NCBI RefSeq assembly: GCF_030295955.1
Contig: NZ_AP027363.1
Location: 1,364,001-1,428,000 of the forward strand
DNA from: Thalassotalea agarivorans
GTDB taxonomy: Bacteria; Pseudomonadota; Gammaproteobacteria; Enterobacterales; Alteromonadaceae
Length of the DNA stretch: 64,000 bases
Reading direction: 5' to 3'
The stretch's first letter is position 1, and each line of letters starts with the position of its first letter. The notes beneath the pieces were generated by a model that was not told the DNA's origin, searched no databases, and was given only the letters and a program-made list of their open reading frames with translations. Both the position numbers and the translations under genes were made by a program. This document shows positions 42,410 through 51,907 of this stretch, piece after piece.

Positions 42410-44053
42410 TTATAATTTGGCGATACATTCAACTTCTATTTTCGCGTTTAATGCCAAGCCAGATGCGGCAAAGGCACTACGCGCTGGAAATGCGTTCTCT
42501 TTAAAATACTTAACATAAACCTTGTTTGCCGCAGGCCAATCTTTAATATCTGCGAGCATTAAAGTGCACTTAGTGACATCGTCATAAGTGAGATTGTATT
42601 CTTGCAATACATCACCAATATTTTCCATGGTTTGCACCATTTGTTGCTCAAGTGTTGAACCAGCTAGTGTCATTGTAGAAGGTAAGTTACCTAAATTGCC
42701 CGACATCCATAGCATACCTGAAGCTTCTCTCGCGGCAGAAAAGGGCAGATTTTTGTCATTACCTCGATAGATAAATTGACCGTTTTTAATCACATGAGCA
42801 ATGTCTTTACTATGGGCAATATCTATAGTTGGATCTTGATTAAGTACAACAAGGTTTGCTTTTTTGTTTGCGCTGATACTGCCAGTTGTGTCTTCAATTC
42901 CTATTACTTCAGCGCTGTTGATAGTCGCCGCTTGTATCGCTTCAATTGGTGTCATATCAGCATGCGCCACTAGCAGTGCCATTTCTTTGTGCACTAACGG
43001 ATAATCAATACCATACAAATCACTCGCGCCATCTGTTCCAGTCGCAATTTTAATACCATAATTATGGGCTTCTTTAGTGAACATTTTGCCCCATTGCCAC
43101 ATAAGATCCGCTCGTTCATTTTGGCCTTCTCGCATACCAAATATCGTTAATGTGGGATCAAAAATGGAGCCTTGTTGCTTCATCGCTTGGAATAAGTCTT
43201 GGTAACGTTGCAGCTCTAATGACATGACTTTTTGCTGTTCGCTGATGTGCTTGTTTTGGCGGCGCAATTGATAAAAGTTCTCTACGGTATGCGCTGAAAT
43301 ATCAGGTGCGTGTGAAATTGTTTCTACCCCTGCATTTACAGTATCTATTGGGCGAGCAGGCCCGATAAAGACATGCGACCATACTTTTAACCCATGCTTT
43401 TTAGCCGCAGCGGTTAGTTTAGCTACTACATCAGCAGGAACTTTTGCATAAATTTTTATCCCTGTTGCGCCAGTGCCTGCTGCTCTGAGCATTACTTCGT
43501 CAAAATTGGAGTCGATATCTACTGCGCGCATCCAATCAACTTGACCTGGTACTCTTCCTTTAGCTGAAGATACGGTTCTTGGGTCGCTAAAAAACTCCTG
43601 TCCACCGATGATAACAGAATAGTAAATATCGGGTGATTGGATAACATCTATCTCAGCATTGCGTTTCATAAAAGCTAATGCTCTGTTGTCGCCACCCATG
43701 TCTCTCACACTGGTTACACCGCCTCTTAATAAGCCTTGCAGGCGCATTTTTGTTGCAGTTGCATTATCCCAAGCATCAGGGTCGGTCGCATGATGAACAT
43801 GCGTGTCAATTAACCCAGGTATCGCATATTTCCCTTTCATATCTACAATAATGGCATCACTGTTTTGTTTAATCGTTCTCATTTTGCCAACAGAAACAAT
43901 AAGGTCATCTTTTATTGTTATGAGTTGATTTTTTTGCAGCTGAAGTGTTTCAACATCAACCACGTTAACATTGGTTAAATAAAGTGTTTTAGCTTTGACT
44001 GGTATTAGCGTTGCAACCATTGTCATTGCAAAGAAAAGTAGCGTGTTTTTCAT
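42410..44053 (-). CDS. Secreted amidohydrolase fused to a RidA-like domain
   Basis: 547 residues. Signal peptide (about 1-21, ending VKAK). The amidohydrolase domain (about 22-425) is of the metal-dependent imidazolonepropionase-like type: HVH in GLIDTHVHHATD, a Lys-bearing strand (GIKIYAKVP), His in WSHVFIGP, His in ISHAPD, Asp in GTDGASDL. The C-terminal RidA/YjgF-like domain (about 433-547) runs from LPFSAAREASGMLWMSGNLG to NALNAKIEVECIAKL-type strands. RidA normally destroys reactive enamines and imines, so the fused enzyme may hydrolyse a cyclic amide or imine and clear the unstable product, in the periplasm. Its own substrate is unknown. Monocistronic, convergent with the symporter gene. 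Confidence 0.85.
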   Translation of the reverse strand: MKNTLLFFAMTMVATLIPVKAKTLYLTNVNVVDVETLQLQKNQLITIKDDLIVSVGKMRTIKQNSDAIIVDMKGKYAIPGLIDTHVHHATDPDAWDNATATKMRLQGLLRGGVTSVRDMGGDNRALAFMKRNAEIDVIQSPDIYYSVIIGGQEFFSDPRTVSSAKGRVPGQVDWMRAVDIDSNFDEVMLRAAGTGATGIKIYAKVPADVVAKLTAAAKKHGLKVWSHVFIGPARPIDTVNAGVETISHAPDISAHTVENFYQLRRQNKHISEQQKVMSLELQRYQDLFQAMKQQGSIFDPTLTIFGMREGQNERADLMWQWGKMFTKEAHNYGIKIATGTDGASDLYGIDYPLVHKEMALLVAHADMTPIEAIQAATINSAEVIGIEDTTGSISANKKANLVVLNQDPTIDIAHSKDIAHVIKNGQFIYRGNDKNLPFSAAREASGMLWMSGNLGNLPSTMTLAGSTLEQQMVQTMENIGDVLQEYNLTYDDVTKCTLMLADIKDWPAANKVYVKYFKENAFPARSAFAASGLALNAKIEVECIAKL

Positions 44054-44139
44054 TATTACTTGTTGCTTGGATTAATAGTATTTGCCTAAGTGTATCTTAA
44101 AACGTGAGCTTAGCTTTAAAAATACTATCAACGGGGTTA

Positions 44140-44149
44140 AACGTACGTT
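44140..44149. promoter_or_regulatory. 10-bp palindrome in the amidohydrolase-GH20 divergent gap
   Basis: AACGTACGTT is self-complementary and lies in the 230-bp gap between divergent genes, 135 bp upstream of the GH20 start and 87 bp upstream of the amidohydrolase start. It is a short element and could be chance. Confidence 0.3.
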
Positions 44150-44283
44150 GAAGGAACATATAAAAAAGTTAAATGTTTCATTGGTATACAGATAGTTGTG
44201 CTAGGCTAGTGAATGCGAGAAATATGATAAAGCGCACACAACAACAATAAATTAATTCAGCCATACAATAAACGAGAAACACT

Positions 44284-45885
44284 ATGCTAAGAGTTGTAAC
44301 TCACCTAACCTTGTTTTTAAGCTGTTTGACATTGCTTACAGCTTGCAGTCAGCAAGATACACAAAATGAAGCTAAGCAAGTAGATAAAGCCATTCATGTT
44401 ATGCCACTCCCAGTTAGCGTTATGAAACAAGAGGGAACATTGGCGCTTGCTAACATCTCTACTATATACGTTGCAGATGAGCAGCTGACCGACATTGCAA
44501 CGCAGGTTAGCGATATAGTGACGCCACTAACTAATCAGCCACTAAACATTAAAAAAAGTAGCGCTAGTTCATTAAGTGATTTGGCAGGTGCGTTGGTATT
44601 GTCGATAGATAGCGATTTAAGTGGAGGGGTGGAAGCATATAAGCTGTCGGCTAATTCACAAGGCGTAGTGATCGTTGGTGGCAGCGCCAAAGGCGTTTAT
44701 TGGGGCGTCCAAACGTTTAAGCAATTATTTTTAGAACATACTTCCTTTCACAGCGATGCGCCGTTAAAGCAGGGCAGTAATGTAATGCTACCTGCAGTTT
44801 CCATTAGTGATCACCCAAGGTTTGCCCATCGTGGTTTTATGTTAGATGTCTCTCGGCAGTTTTTTACAGTGGAAGAAGTGAAGCAGGTAATTGACTATCT
44901 GGCTATGTATAAATTTAACGTACTTCATTTGCATTTAACTGATGATCAAGGGTGGCGTATCGATATTCCAAGTTGGCCAAAGCTTACAGAAATTGGTAGC
45001 AATGCTGCGGTAGGACAGACAAGCTGCAAGAACTGCTTTTATACATTAGAAGACTATGAGGAACTTGTGCATTACGCCGATTCGCGTTTTGTTACCATTA
45101 TTCCTGAGATTGACGTACCGGGCCATGTTCGAGCCGCGCAAGCATCTTATCCCGATGAGCTTTATTGCGATGGTGATGCGCCAGAGTGGCCTTATACTGG
45201 GATAAAGGTAAAAATTAGCTCGTTGTGCTTTAAAAATGAAGCGACTTATCAGTTTTTTGATGATGTGGTAAAGGCTGTAGCTGCTCGTACAACGGGTGAT
45301 TTTATCCATATCGGCGGTGATGAAACGCCCGACTGGGTTGCCCATGAAGACTATACCACCTTTATGCTTCGAGCCGAGCAGATTGTAAATTCACATGGCA
45401 AGACCATGATAGGTTGGACCGATGACCTAGGTAGTGTTCACGGATTAAGTGCGAATACGCTGGGGCAGCATTGGACTACGGAAACGTCCTGCTGTGAAAC
45501 CACGCTTAACATGGCAAGTCGTGGTAGTCGAATCATTATGTCACACGCAAATAAAGCCTATTTAGATATTAAATATGATGAAAACGAAACATTAGGACAA
45601 GATTGGGCAGGACTAAACAGTATTCAAAATTCTTATCAATGGGACCCACAGGCGATCATACCTGGCCTTAACCCTGATGCCGTGTATGGGGTTGAAGCTG
45701 CGCTTTGGACAGAGACCATTGATTCAATGTCAGATGCTCAATATATGATGTTCCCGCGTTTGATAGGCTTAGCCGAGGTGGCATGGACGCAACAATCACA
45801 AAGGGATTGGCAAAGTTATGTGGAGCGTTTAGATGCCCAGCTTAACTTTCTATCGCGTCAGGGTATAAACTTTAAAGCGCCTTAG
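44284..45885 (+). CDS. GH20 beta-N-acetylhexosaminidase, lipoprotein
   Basis: 533 residues. Lipoprotein signal (LLTAC, about 17-21). N-terminal GH20b-type domain (about 38-165) precedes the GH20 barrel (about 172-520). Catalytic pair D346-E347 in HIGGDETPDW; substrate-site motifs HLTDDQGWRIDI and EIDVPGHVRAA. Such enzymes remove terminal beta-linked GlcNAc or GalNAc through substrate-assisted catalysis. Cysteines in SCKNC are extra. The TonB receptor 144 nt downstream on the same strand suggests uptake of N-acetylhexosamine-containing glycans. ATG has no strong Shine-Dalgarno. Confidence 0.93.
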   Translation: MLRVVTHLTLFLSCLTLLTACSQQDTQNEAKQVDKAIHVMPLPVSVMKQEGTLALANISTIYVADEQLTDIATQVSDIVTPLTNQPLNIKKSSASSLSDLAGALVLSIDSDLSGGVEAYKLSANSQGVVIVGGSAKGVYWGVQTFKQLFLEHTSFHSDAPLKQGSNVMLPAVSISDHPRFAHRGFMLDVSRQFFTVEEVKQVIDYLAMYKFNVLHLHLTDDQGWRIDIPSWPKLTEIGSNAAVGQTSCKNCFYTLEDYEELVHYADSRFVTIIPEIDVPGHVRAAQASYPDELYCDGDAPEWPYTGIKVKISSLCFKNEATYQFFDDVVKAVAARTTGDFIHIGGDETPDWVAHEDYTTFMLRAEQIVNSHGKTMIGWTDDLGSVHGLSANTLGQHWTTETSCCETTLNMASRGSRIIMSHANKAYLDIKYDENETLGQDWAGLNSIQNSYQWDPQAIIPGLNPDAVYGVEAALWTETIDSMSDAQYMMFPRLIGLAEVAWTQQSQRDWQSYVERLDAQLNFLSRQGINFKAP

Positions 45886-45975
45886 GGAATACATAATTAA
45901 ATGAGCAACGTACGCACACGGCAATAACATTGATCGTAAATATTGCTGAGTGCGTATAAGAACTAACTGAAATTT

Positions 45976-46003
45976 ATGCGTTTATACTTATTTACAAACG
46001 CAT
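45976..46003 (+). promoter_or_regulatory. Inverted repeat upstream of the second TonB receptor
   Basis: ATGCGTTT (45976-45983) and AAACGCAT (45996-46003), perfect 8-bp arms with a 12-nt spacer, end 26 bp before the receptor start. Position fits an operator or a 5' leader stem-loop. Confidence 0.55.
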
Positions 46004-46029
46004 CTAAACGCTTACAAAGGAATTAATAG

Positions 46030-48420
46030 ATGGCGTCCTCCTGGGTCAAACACCTGCTTAGCATATGCATTTTGATGCTCATGACATCATTCTCAACCCA
46101 TGCAGAAGAAACCTCTGGTGGTATCGTTATTGAAGTGACAGATGCCAAAACAAATCGCCCCCTAAAAAATGCCTCAGTTAGTTTATCGTTGGAACAAAAC
46201 GATGAGATAAAACGCGCAACTAATGAGTTAGGCAACGCGACATTTACCGATATTTTGACAGGCTTGTATCAACTTAGCGTGAACAGCGATGGCTATGTTA
46301 GCGCCATTGAAAGCAACATTCGTGTTAGCCCAAATAAAGTGACCACCTATCAAGTGAGATTGATACCCACTGATGACATCGAAGTGGTTTCCGTATTTGG
46401 TAATAATCGTAGCTACCAAACTGAAGGTGCGGTATCAAATTCTTACATGAATAGAGAGCAGCTTCGCAGTGCTGTCGGTGGTGGTAGTGATATTTTACGA
46501 GCCCTAGATGGCATGCCGGGCTTAACGTCGACAGGTGAATTTGCCAGTTTTACTGTGCGCGGCCGAGGCCCAAGAGACAATCTCATTTATGTCGACAATA
46601 TGCCATTTGACAAAGTGGTGCACTTTGACGCTTCAATAGGGGAATTAGAGGATGTTGGCGGCGGCGGTCGATTTTCAATTTTTGCACCAAATTTGATTGC
46701 CGGCGCAGAGTTTTCGCCAGGTGGTTGGAATGCCGCTTATGGTGGTAAATCAGGCTCGCTTCTGCAGCTTAATGTCGCTGAAGGTAAAAGTTCACCGACA
46801 GCAAGTTTACGCGTTGATATTGCCGGCGTAGAAGTAGGTTATGAGGGGCCGAGTGGCATACACAAGGATACCACCGTTTTGTTCAATGCTCGTCAATTAG
46901 ATTTTGGCCGACTGTTCGACATTATTGGTGAAAATGACATAGGTACGCCGGTATTAACCGACGTTATTTTAAAGACGGTGACTCAAATTGATGACAACAA
47001 TAAGCTGTCGTTTTTAGCGCTTTATACGCCTGAAGATTATGATCGCGATATTGAAAATGTATTGGAATCAGAAGAGTTTCAGGATGTAGCTATTACCAGT
47101 GCTACACAAGATAGCGCGCTGTACGGTTTAACATGGGCAAGTTTTATTGGCGAAAAAAGCGAGGTATCAACAAACGTATACTACAGAACGAGCGATAAAC
47201 TCAGTGTTGAAGGGGAAGCTTATCCTGATTTAGTACCGCCTGAAACGCCAATAGAAGATATTCCTGTTCGTGAAGGCCTGTTAACGCTTAGCGAAGTAGA
47301 AGAAGAATTCGGTTTACGCTTAGATTTTCAGTATTTTAACGATTGGGGCACGTTCACTTCGGGTGTCGAACTAAGCCGCATAGATTTATCATTTGGCCAA
47401 ACACTGACCGAAGATTGGTTGCAATTCATTTATAGCGTTGACGACTTTAGACCGGATCCCACACAGCGTTATATTGTGTTAACACCTGATGAAATGAATG
47501 CTGCCTATGATGTCGATACAACAAGAGCAGCATTGTTTGCAGACCAGTTGTTTGAGTTAGATGCTTGGTCATTTAACATAGGCGTTCGTTATGAATACGA
47601 TGAGCTCTCTGACCAGCACATGTATTCGCCACGCGTAGGTGCAAATTGGCTGTTTTCTGATGATTTACGTTTTAGCGCTAATGCGGGTGTTTATTATCAA
47701 GCACCGCGATTCCTTGATCAAACCTTTGCCTTAGCTGGTGAGCCACTGCAATATGAAAAAATCACTCATGTGAGCCTTGGAGGTAACTACGATTTTGCCG
47801 ACAACTGGAATGTTTTGGGCGAATTTTACTACCAAGATCTTAGCGACTTAGTGGTGGGTGATACGCGTAATGAAAATGCGTTAACCAATGCCGGTACAGG
47901 GGAAGGCTATGGCTTTGATGCCGTACTAACAAGATATTTACTCGCGGGTTGGACGTTAAATGCGACTTACTCATATAACAACGGAACTAGGGACGATAAC
48001 GACGGCGTTGGTGAATACGATGCTGACTTTAATCGTCCACATGTCATCACACTGGGTGCTCAGTGGGATATAAACGAACACTGGAAAGTAGGTGCGAGAT
48101 GGAAGTATTTAACGGGTAATCCAACAGATTCTTATACTATCTATAGTGACGTCTTAGCGCCAAATGAACCGCTGAGGTTTTCTCAAGAATATTTTGGTCG
48201 TAACGATTTAAGAAACGATAATTTTCACCAGTTAAATGTTCGTGTTGATTACCAGAACAACATAGGGCCAGTATTGGTTATCGCATTTGTCGATATCGTA
48301 AACTTGCTCGGTACTTCTTCAAACGGTATTGCTGATTTTAACCCGAGAACGGGCAGCATTGAAGTAGAAGAGGGCGAAGCTGTACCTATCATAGGTTTGA
48401 AATTTGAAACCTCTTGGTAA
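46030..48420 (+). CDS. TonB-dependent receptor with CarboxypepD-like N-terminal domain
   Basis: 796 residues. Signal peptide (about 1-25, ending HAEE). A carboxypeptidase-regulatory-like beta-sandwich follows (about 30-118; EVTDAKTNRPLKNASVSL, NELGNATFTDILTGLYQLSV). The plug (about 135-235) has SDILRALDGMPGLTST and FTVRGRGPRDNLIYVDNMPF, and the barrel (about 250-796) ends IIGLKFETSW. The receptor imports ligands with TonB energy. It lies after the GH20 gene, making N-acetylhexosamine oligosaccharides a plausible ligand, but this is context only. It converges on the oxygenase gene with a 6-nt gap. Confidence 0.93.
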   Translation: MASSWVKHLLSICILMLMTSFSTHAEETSGGIVIEVTDAKTNRPLKNASVSLSLEQNDEIKRATNELGNATFTDILTGLYQLSVNSDGYVSAIESNIRVSPNKVTTYQVRLIPTDDIEVVSVFGNNRSYQTEGAVSNSYMNREQLRSAVGGGSDILRALDGMPGLTSTGEFASFTVRGRGPRDNLIYVDNMPFDKVVHFDASIGELEDVGGGGRFSIFAPNLIAGAEFSPGGWNAAYGGKSGSLLQLNVAEGKSSPTASLRVDIAGVEVGYEGPSGIHKDTTVLFNARQLDFGRLFDIIGENDIGTPVLTDVILKTVTQIDDNNKLSFLALYTPEDYDRDIENVLESEEFQDVAITSATQDSALYGLTWASFIGEKSEVSTNVYYRTSDKLSVEGEAYPDLVPPETPIEDIPVREGLLTLSEVEEEFGLRLDFQYFNDWGTFTSGVELSRIDLSFGQTLTEDWLQFIYSVDDFRPDPTQRYIVLTPDEMNAAYDVDTTRAALFADQLFELDAWSFNIGVRYEYDELSDQHMYSPRVGANWLFSDDLRFSANAGVYYQAPRFLDQTFALAGEPLQYEKITHVSLGGNYDFADNWNVLGEFYYQDLSDLVVGDTRNENALTNAGTGEGYGFDAVLTRYLLAGWTLNATYSYNNGTRDDNDGVGEYDADFNRPHVITLGAQWDINEHWKVGARWKYLTGNPTDSYTIYSDVLAPNEPLRFSQEYFGRNDLRNDNFHQLNVRVDYQNNIGPVLVIAFVDIVNLLGTSSNGIADFNPRTGSIEVEEGEAVPIIGLKFETSW

Positions 48421-48426
48421 GCGATA

Positions 48427-48999
48427 TTAGTCGATAAGATTGATGCTACTCATATTTTCAGGTGGGATATAGTCGAAGATAAGGGTCACGCGTGCAGAGT
48501 TTCCCTTGTTCATTACACTATGTTTTTTTAAATTGTTTACTTCAAAAACATTGCCCACATTTAAGTGGTGAGGTTTACCATCTATCGTAAATCTCACTTT
48601 ATCATTGGTTGTTATCGGCACGTGAATGCGGTGTCCGATAGCAAAAGAAGGATGTGCGTCGACATGTGGTTTTATAATCCCGCCTTGATCAAGCCTTGCA
48701 AGTACGCAACGTAATATCGTGCCGCCGGCAGGGTAGTGTTTGCTAAGTACTTCATCCATTATAGGCTTAGCTAAATGCGCGTATTTATCCCAGGCATGTT
48801 CTTTATTAATTCTAACATTTGGCCAAGCGTCGAGATCACAAAAAAGCAGTAACAGTGATTGCGTTTGATAATGTACTTCAAACTGTTGTTGCCTTAACAG
48901 ATTTTCTTGCCACTCCTGTTCAGAGCATTGTTCAATCACTTCTTTCAGTTGAGATATGTCTATCTCTCCTAAGTTTTTTAGTGTCCCTGAAAAGTTCAT
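48427..48999 (-). CDS. Aspartyl/asparaginyl beta-hydroxylase-like 2-oxoglutarate oxygenase
   Basis: 190 residues, a double-stranded beta-helix (cupin-like) fold of the Asp/Asn beta-hydroxylase family. Metal ligands are probably H112, D114 and H160 (HVDAH and the KKHSVMN strand), with 2-oxoglutarate-binding R124 or R170 nearby (GHRIHVPI, SARVTLIF). Soluble, no signal peptide. Substrates of bacterial members are mostly unknown. The upstream divergent gap (49000-49221) leads to a TonB receptor; a beta-propeller-like protein and a TPR-sulfotransferase lie further right. Confidence 0.85.
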   Translation of the reverse strand: MNFSGTLKNLGEIDISQLKEVIEQCSEQEWQENLLRQQQFEVHYQTQSLLLLFCDLDAWPNVRINKEHAWDKYAHLAKPIMDEVLSKHYPAGGTILRCVLARLDQGGIIKPHVDAHPSFAIGHRIHVPITTNDKVRFTIDGKPHHLNVGNVFEVNNLKKHSVMNKGNSARVTLIFDYIPPENMSSINLID

Positions 49000-49081
49000 G
49001 TTTTGTACCGTTCATTTATTGTTTTTTCTCATCCTATGGCGATTATGTTAAAAAATCTAGTGACTAGAATTAAATTAGATT

Positions 49082-49146
49082 TTCTCAACAGTCAGTGAGA
49101 AATTGTCACTTTATCTTTTGTTAACACTTCGTAACTATGGTATGAG
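49082..49146 (+). promoter_or_regulatory. Possible promoter of the third TonB receptor
   Basis: TTGTTA (49118-49123) and TATGAG (49141-49146) are 17 nt apart, about 80 bp before the start. A 6-bp inverted repeat TTCTCA/TGAGAA (49082-49087 and 49096-49101) sits just upstream and could be an operator. This is inferred from sequence alone. Confidence 0.4.
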
Positions 49147-49221
49147 AGATGTAGAGTGCCCATCGTTCGAACATCGGGCACAAGCATCCAAATAAAATAA
49201 AAATAACTATTGGAGAGCGAT

Positions 49222-51723
49222 ATGAAGAGCAAACGAAATTGGCGTTTGAGTCCAATTGCGACGGCAATTGGATTAGCGACAATGGCGTCTATGACTCCCG
49301 TCCATGCATTCGCACAAGAACAACAAGCAGCAGAAGTAGAGGCACAAGAAGCAGAAAATGCTGCAGAGCAGCAGCCAGAAGAAGAAGGCTCTTCTGGCGT
49401 TGAGCGAATCACTGTAACAGCAAACAAACGTGAACAAGATATGCAAGATGTCGCTCAAAGTGTTATGGCACTTGACGGCGATCAACTTGAAAGAATGGGT
49501 GTAAATAGCTTTGAAGATTATGCCAAGGCAATTCCTAGCTTGTCATTTGTCAGCACAACACCTGGTCGAAATGAAGTGGTGTTTAGGGGGATTAGTACGG
49601 GTAGTCAAGAATGGCGAACCGATTCTTCTACAGCCGTGTATTTAGACGACATTCCAATGACGTCGGCGGCGCAACAAGTTGACCCTCGCATGGTGGATAT
49701 TCAGCGCGTAGAAGCGCTGCCAGGGCCGCAAGGCACGATTATGGGCTCAAGCTCACAGTCAGGTGCATTGCGCATTATCACCAATAAGCCGGAAGTAGAC
49801 GGTGGTATTTTTGGTGCTATTGAGGCTGAGTACTCACAGGTTCAAGAAGGCGACTCTAGTCACCGTCTTGAAGGCCATATAAACATTCCTATTATTGAAG
49901 ATGTATTTGCGATTCGTGTTGCCGGATTTACGGTAGAAGAAGGCGGCTACATTGACAATGTCGTTGGTGAAGATTTGTTTTTGGGCCGAACTAACGAAGA
50001 TGTAGCACGTGATGATTTTAACACCTGGGGTATTGATGGTGGTCGTATTATTGCTCTTTGGCAGGTGAACGACGATTGGGATGTGCAAGCAACCTATTTG
50101 AACCAAAGTTCAAAAACTACGGGTGATTGGAAATCAGATGCAGCGTTAGATGAATTGCAAATTGTCCGCTTTCATGAAGACGTGCGTGAAGATGATTGGT
50201 GGGCAACTGCATTAACCATTACAGGTGATTTAGGCTTTGGTGTGGTGACTTATACAACGTCGCACTTAGAGCGTGAAATCTTTTACGAATTTGATGCTAT
50301 GGTAAGTGACCAACTGCGTACAGCATATACATCCGTGTATAACGGCGCAGCGTATGATCTTGCCTATAACTTTGGTACAACCATCAACGATCAAATAGGT
50401 CGCCGAACAACGCATGAGCTTCGATTAGCTTCAAAAGGTGAAAATGATTTACAGTGGCTTGTGGGTGCGTTTTACGAAACAACGTTCGATGCATGGGATT
50501 GGTATTGGCAAGTGCCTAACTTAACATCAACGCCGGCCTGGACAGCGTTGAACTACTGGGCATACACCGTTCAAAATTACTACAACGTACCCAACGTATA
50601 TCCAATTCCAGATACAGATAACTATTTTGGTGAAGACTTTGAACGTCAAACTGACCAAACGGCTGTGTTTGGTGAAATTGATTACAGTCTAACGGAAAAA
50701 CTGTCTGTTGGTGTCGGTGTCCGTTGGTTTAAGTACGAACGAGAGCGCACAGAAATTAGTTACTGGCCAGAAGGCGTGCCGTGGGGCAACTTTGATACAG
50801 GTGGCGTCGATTATTACAAAGGCAGTGATAGCGACGTAGTTAAGAAGTTTAGCTTGAAATACAATGTCGACGACGACCGTATGGTTTATTTCACATACAG
50901 TGAGGGCTTTAGGCTAGGTGGAGATAATAATACGAGACCAGCTTCTGTTCTTCCTGACAGATACGAACCGGACAAATTGTTTAACTATGAAACGGGTCTT
51001 AAGAGTACCTGGTTAGACAACAAAATTCGTTTCAATATGGCGGTTTACTATATGTCTTGGGAAGACATGCAGCGAGAAGTGTGGGATCCAAACCTGCCGA
51101 ACTCTCGAGGTCATGCCAATACTGGCGATGTAGAAACCTTGGGTACTGAGATTTCTTTTACCGCGCAGGTAACAGACAACTTCAAAATCGATTTAACGAT
51201 GTTTAAAAACAATACTGAAGCGAAAGAAGATGTATGGTTTAGTGAAGTGGTACCGGATGCTGGTATTGATCCTCAAGGACCCGATGATTGGCGCATTGCC
51301 ACCAAAGGTCAAGAACTCGCGATAGCACCAAGTGAGAAGGCGTGGATTGGCCTCGAATATACTTTCCCAGGAGAATTCTTAGGGGCAAATTGGTGGACGC
51401 GATATGATCACAACTATTACGGTGAACAATATCAAGATTGGGGTAGTGCACAGCTTGCAGCTGAAGGACAAGATCCACTTGTGCTAGAGGCATACCAAAA
51501 TGCAAGTTTCCAGATTGGCGCATGGATAGATAACAGCTGGGAAGTCACTTTCAGTGTATGGAATGTTTGGGATGAACGCGGCGCTAGCTGGATTGATTCC
51601 GGCAATGCTTTTACGCTGCAATACTTGAACGACATAGGCACATTAAATGATAACAGATATCAATATATGCCTAACTACATTAGGCCAAGGGAAATTGGCG
51701 TAACGTTTAAGTATCACTTCTAA
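49222..51723 (+). CDS. TonB-dependent outer-membrane receptor
   Basis: 833 residues from ATG 49222 (TGGAGAG Shine-Dalgarno; an in-frame TTG at 49210 is less likely). Signal peptide (about 1-31, ending HAFAQ). A glutamate-rich spacer and a TonB-box-like stretch (ERITVTANKREQDM, about 62-75) precede the plug (VFRGISTGSQEWRTDSSTAVYLDD). The barrel ends EIGVTFKYHF. The group is typical of alteromonad carbohydrate or siderophore receptors; the ligand is not evident. A terminator-like hairpin follows. Possibly co-regulated with the oxygenase gene across the divergent gap. Confidence 0.93.
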   Translation: MKSKRNWRLSPIATAIGLATMASMTPVHAFAQEQQAAEVEAQEAENAAEQQPEEEGSSGVERITVTANKREQDMQDVAQSVMALDGDQLERMGVNSFEDYAKAIPSLSFVSTTPGRNEVVFRGISTGSQEWRTDSSTAVYLDDIPMTSAAQQVDPRMVDIQRVEALPGPQGTIMGSSSQSGALRIITNKPEVDGGIFGAIEAEYSQVQEGDSSHRLEGHINIPIIEDVFAIRVAGFTVEEGGYIDNVVGEDLFLGRTNEDVARDDFNTWGIDGGRIIALWQVNDDWDVQATYLNQSSKTTGDWKSDAALDELQIVRFHEDVREDDWWATALTITGDLGFGVVTYTTSHLEREIFYEFDAMVSDQLRTAYTSVYNGAAYDLAYNFGTTINDQIGRRTTHELRLASKGENDLQWLVGAFYETTFDAWDWYWQVPNLTSTPAWTALNYWAYTVQNYYNVPNVYPIPDTDNYFGEDFERQTDQTAVFGEIDYSLTEKLSVGVGVRWFKYERERTEISYWPEGVPWGNFDTGGVDYYKGSDSDVVKKFSLKYNVDDDRMVYFTYSEGFRLGGDNNTRPASVLPDRYEPDKLFNYETGLKSTWLDNKIRFNMAVYYMSWEDMQREVWDPNLPNSRGHANTGDVETLGTEISFTAQVTDNFKIDLTMFKNNTEAKEDVWFSEVVPDAGIDPQGPDDWRIATKGQELAIAPSEKAWIGLEYTFPGEFLGANWWTRYDHNYYGEQYQDWGSAQLAAEGQDPLVLEAYQNASFQIGAWIDNSWEVTFSVWNVWDERGASWIDSGNAFTLQYLNDIGTLNDNRYQYMPNYIRPREIGVTFKYHF

Positions 51724-51740
51724 TCTTAACTCCCAAGGTA

Positions 51741-51786
51741 GATGGCCCGCAGTCGAGCAAATTGATTGCCGGCCATCGTTTTTTTT
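51741..51786 (+). terminator. Terminator after the third TonB receptor
   Basis: GATGGCC (51741-51747) pairs with GGCCATC (51771-51777), and a T-run follows (51779-51786). The loop is long (23 nt) with a possible inner stem. Confidence 0.7.
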
Positions 51787-51907
51787 ATGTGCAACATGTC
51801 GATGATTTAGTCTGTTTTAGCTTACTTTTAGCTGGACATATTCGTTTGTGCTATGCACTCTAGTAGTTTACTTAGCTAAACGCAGACAAGCAAAAAGAGC
51901 AGTAATA

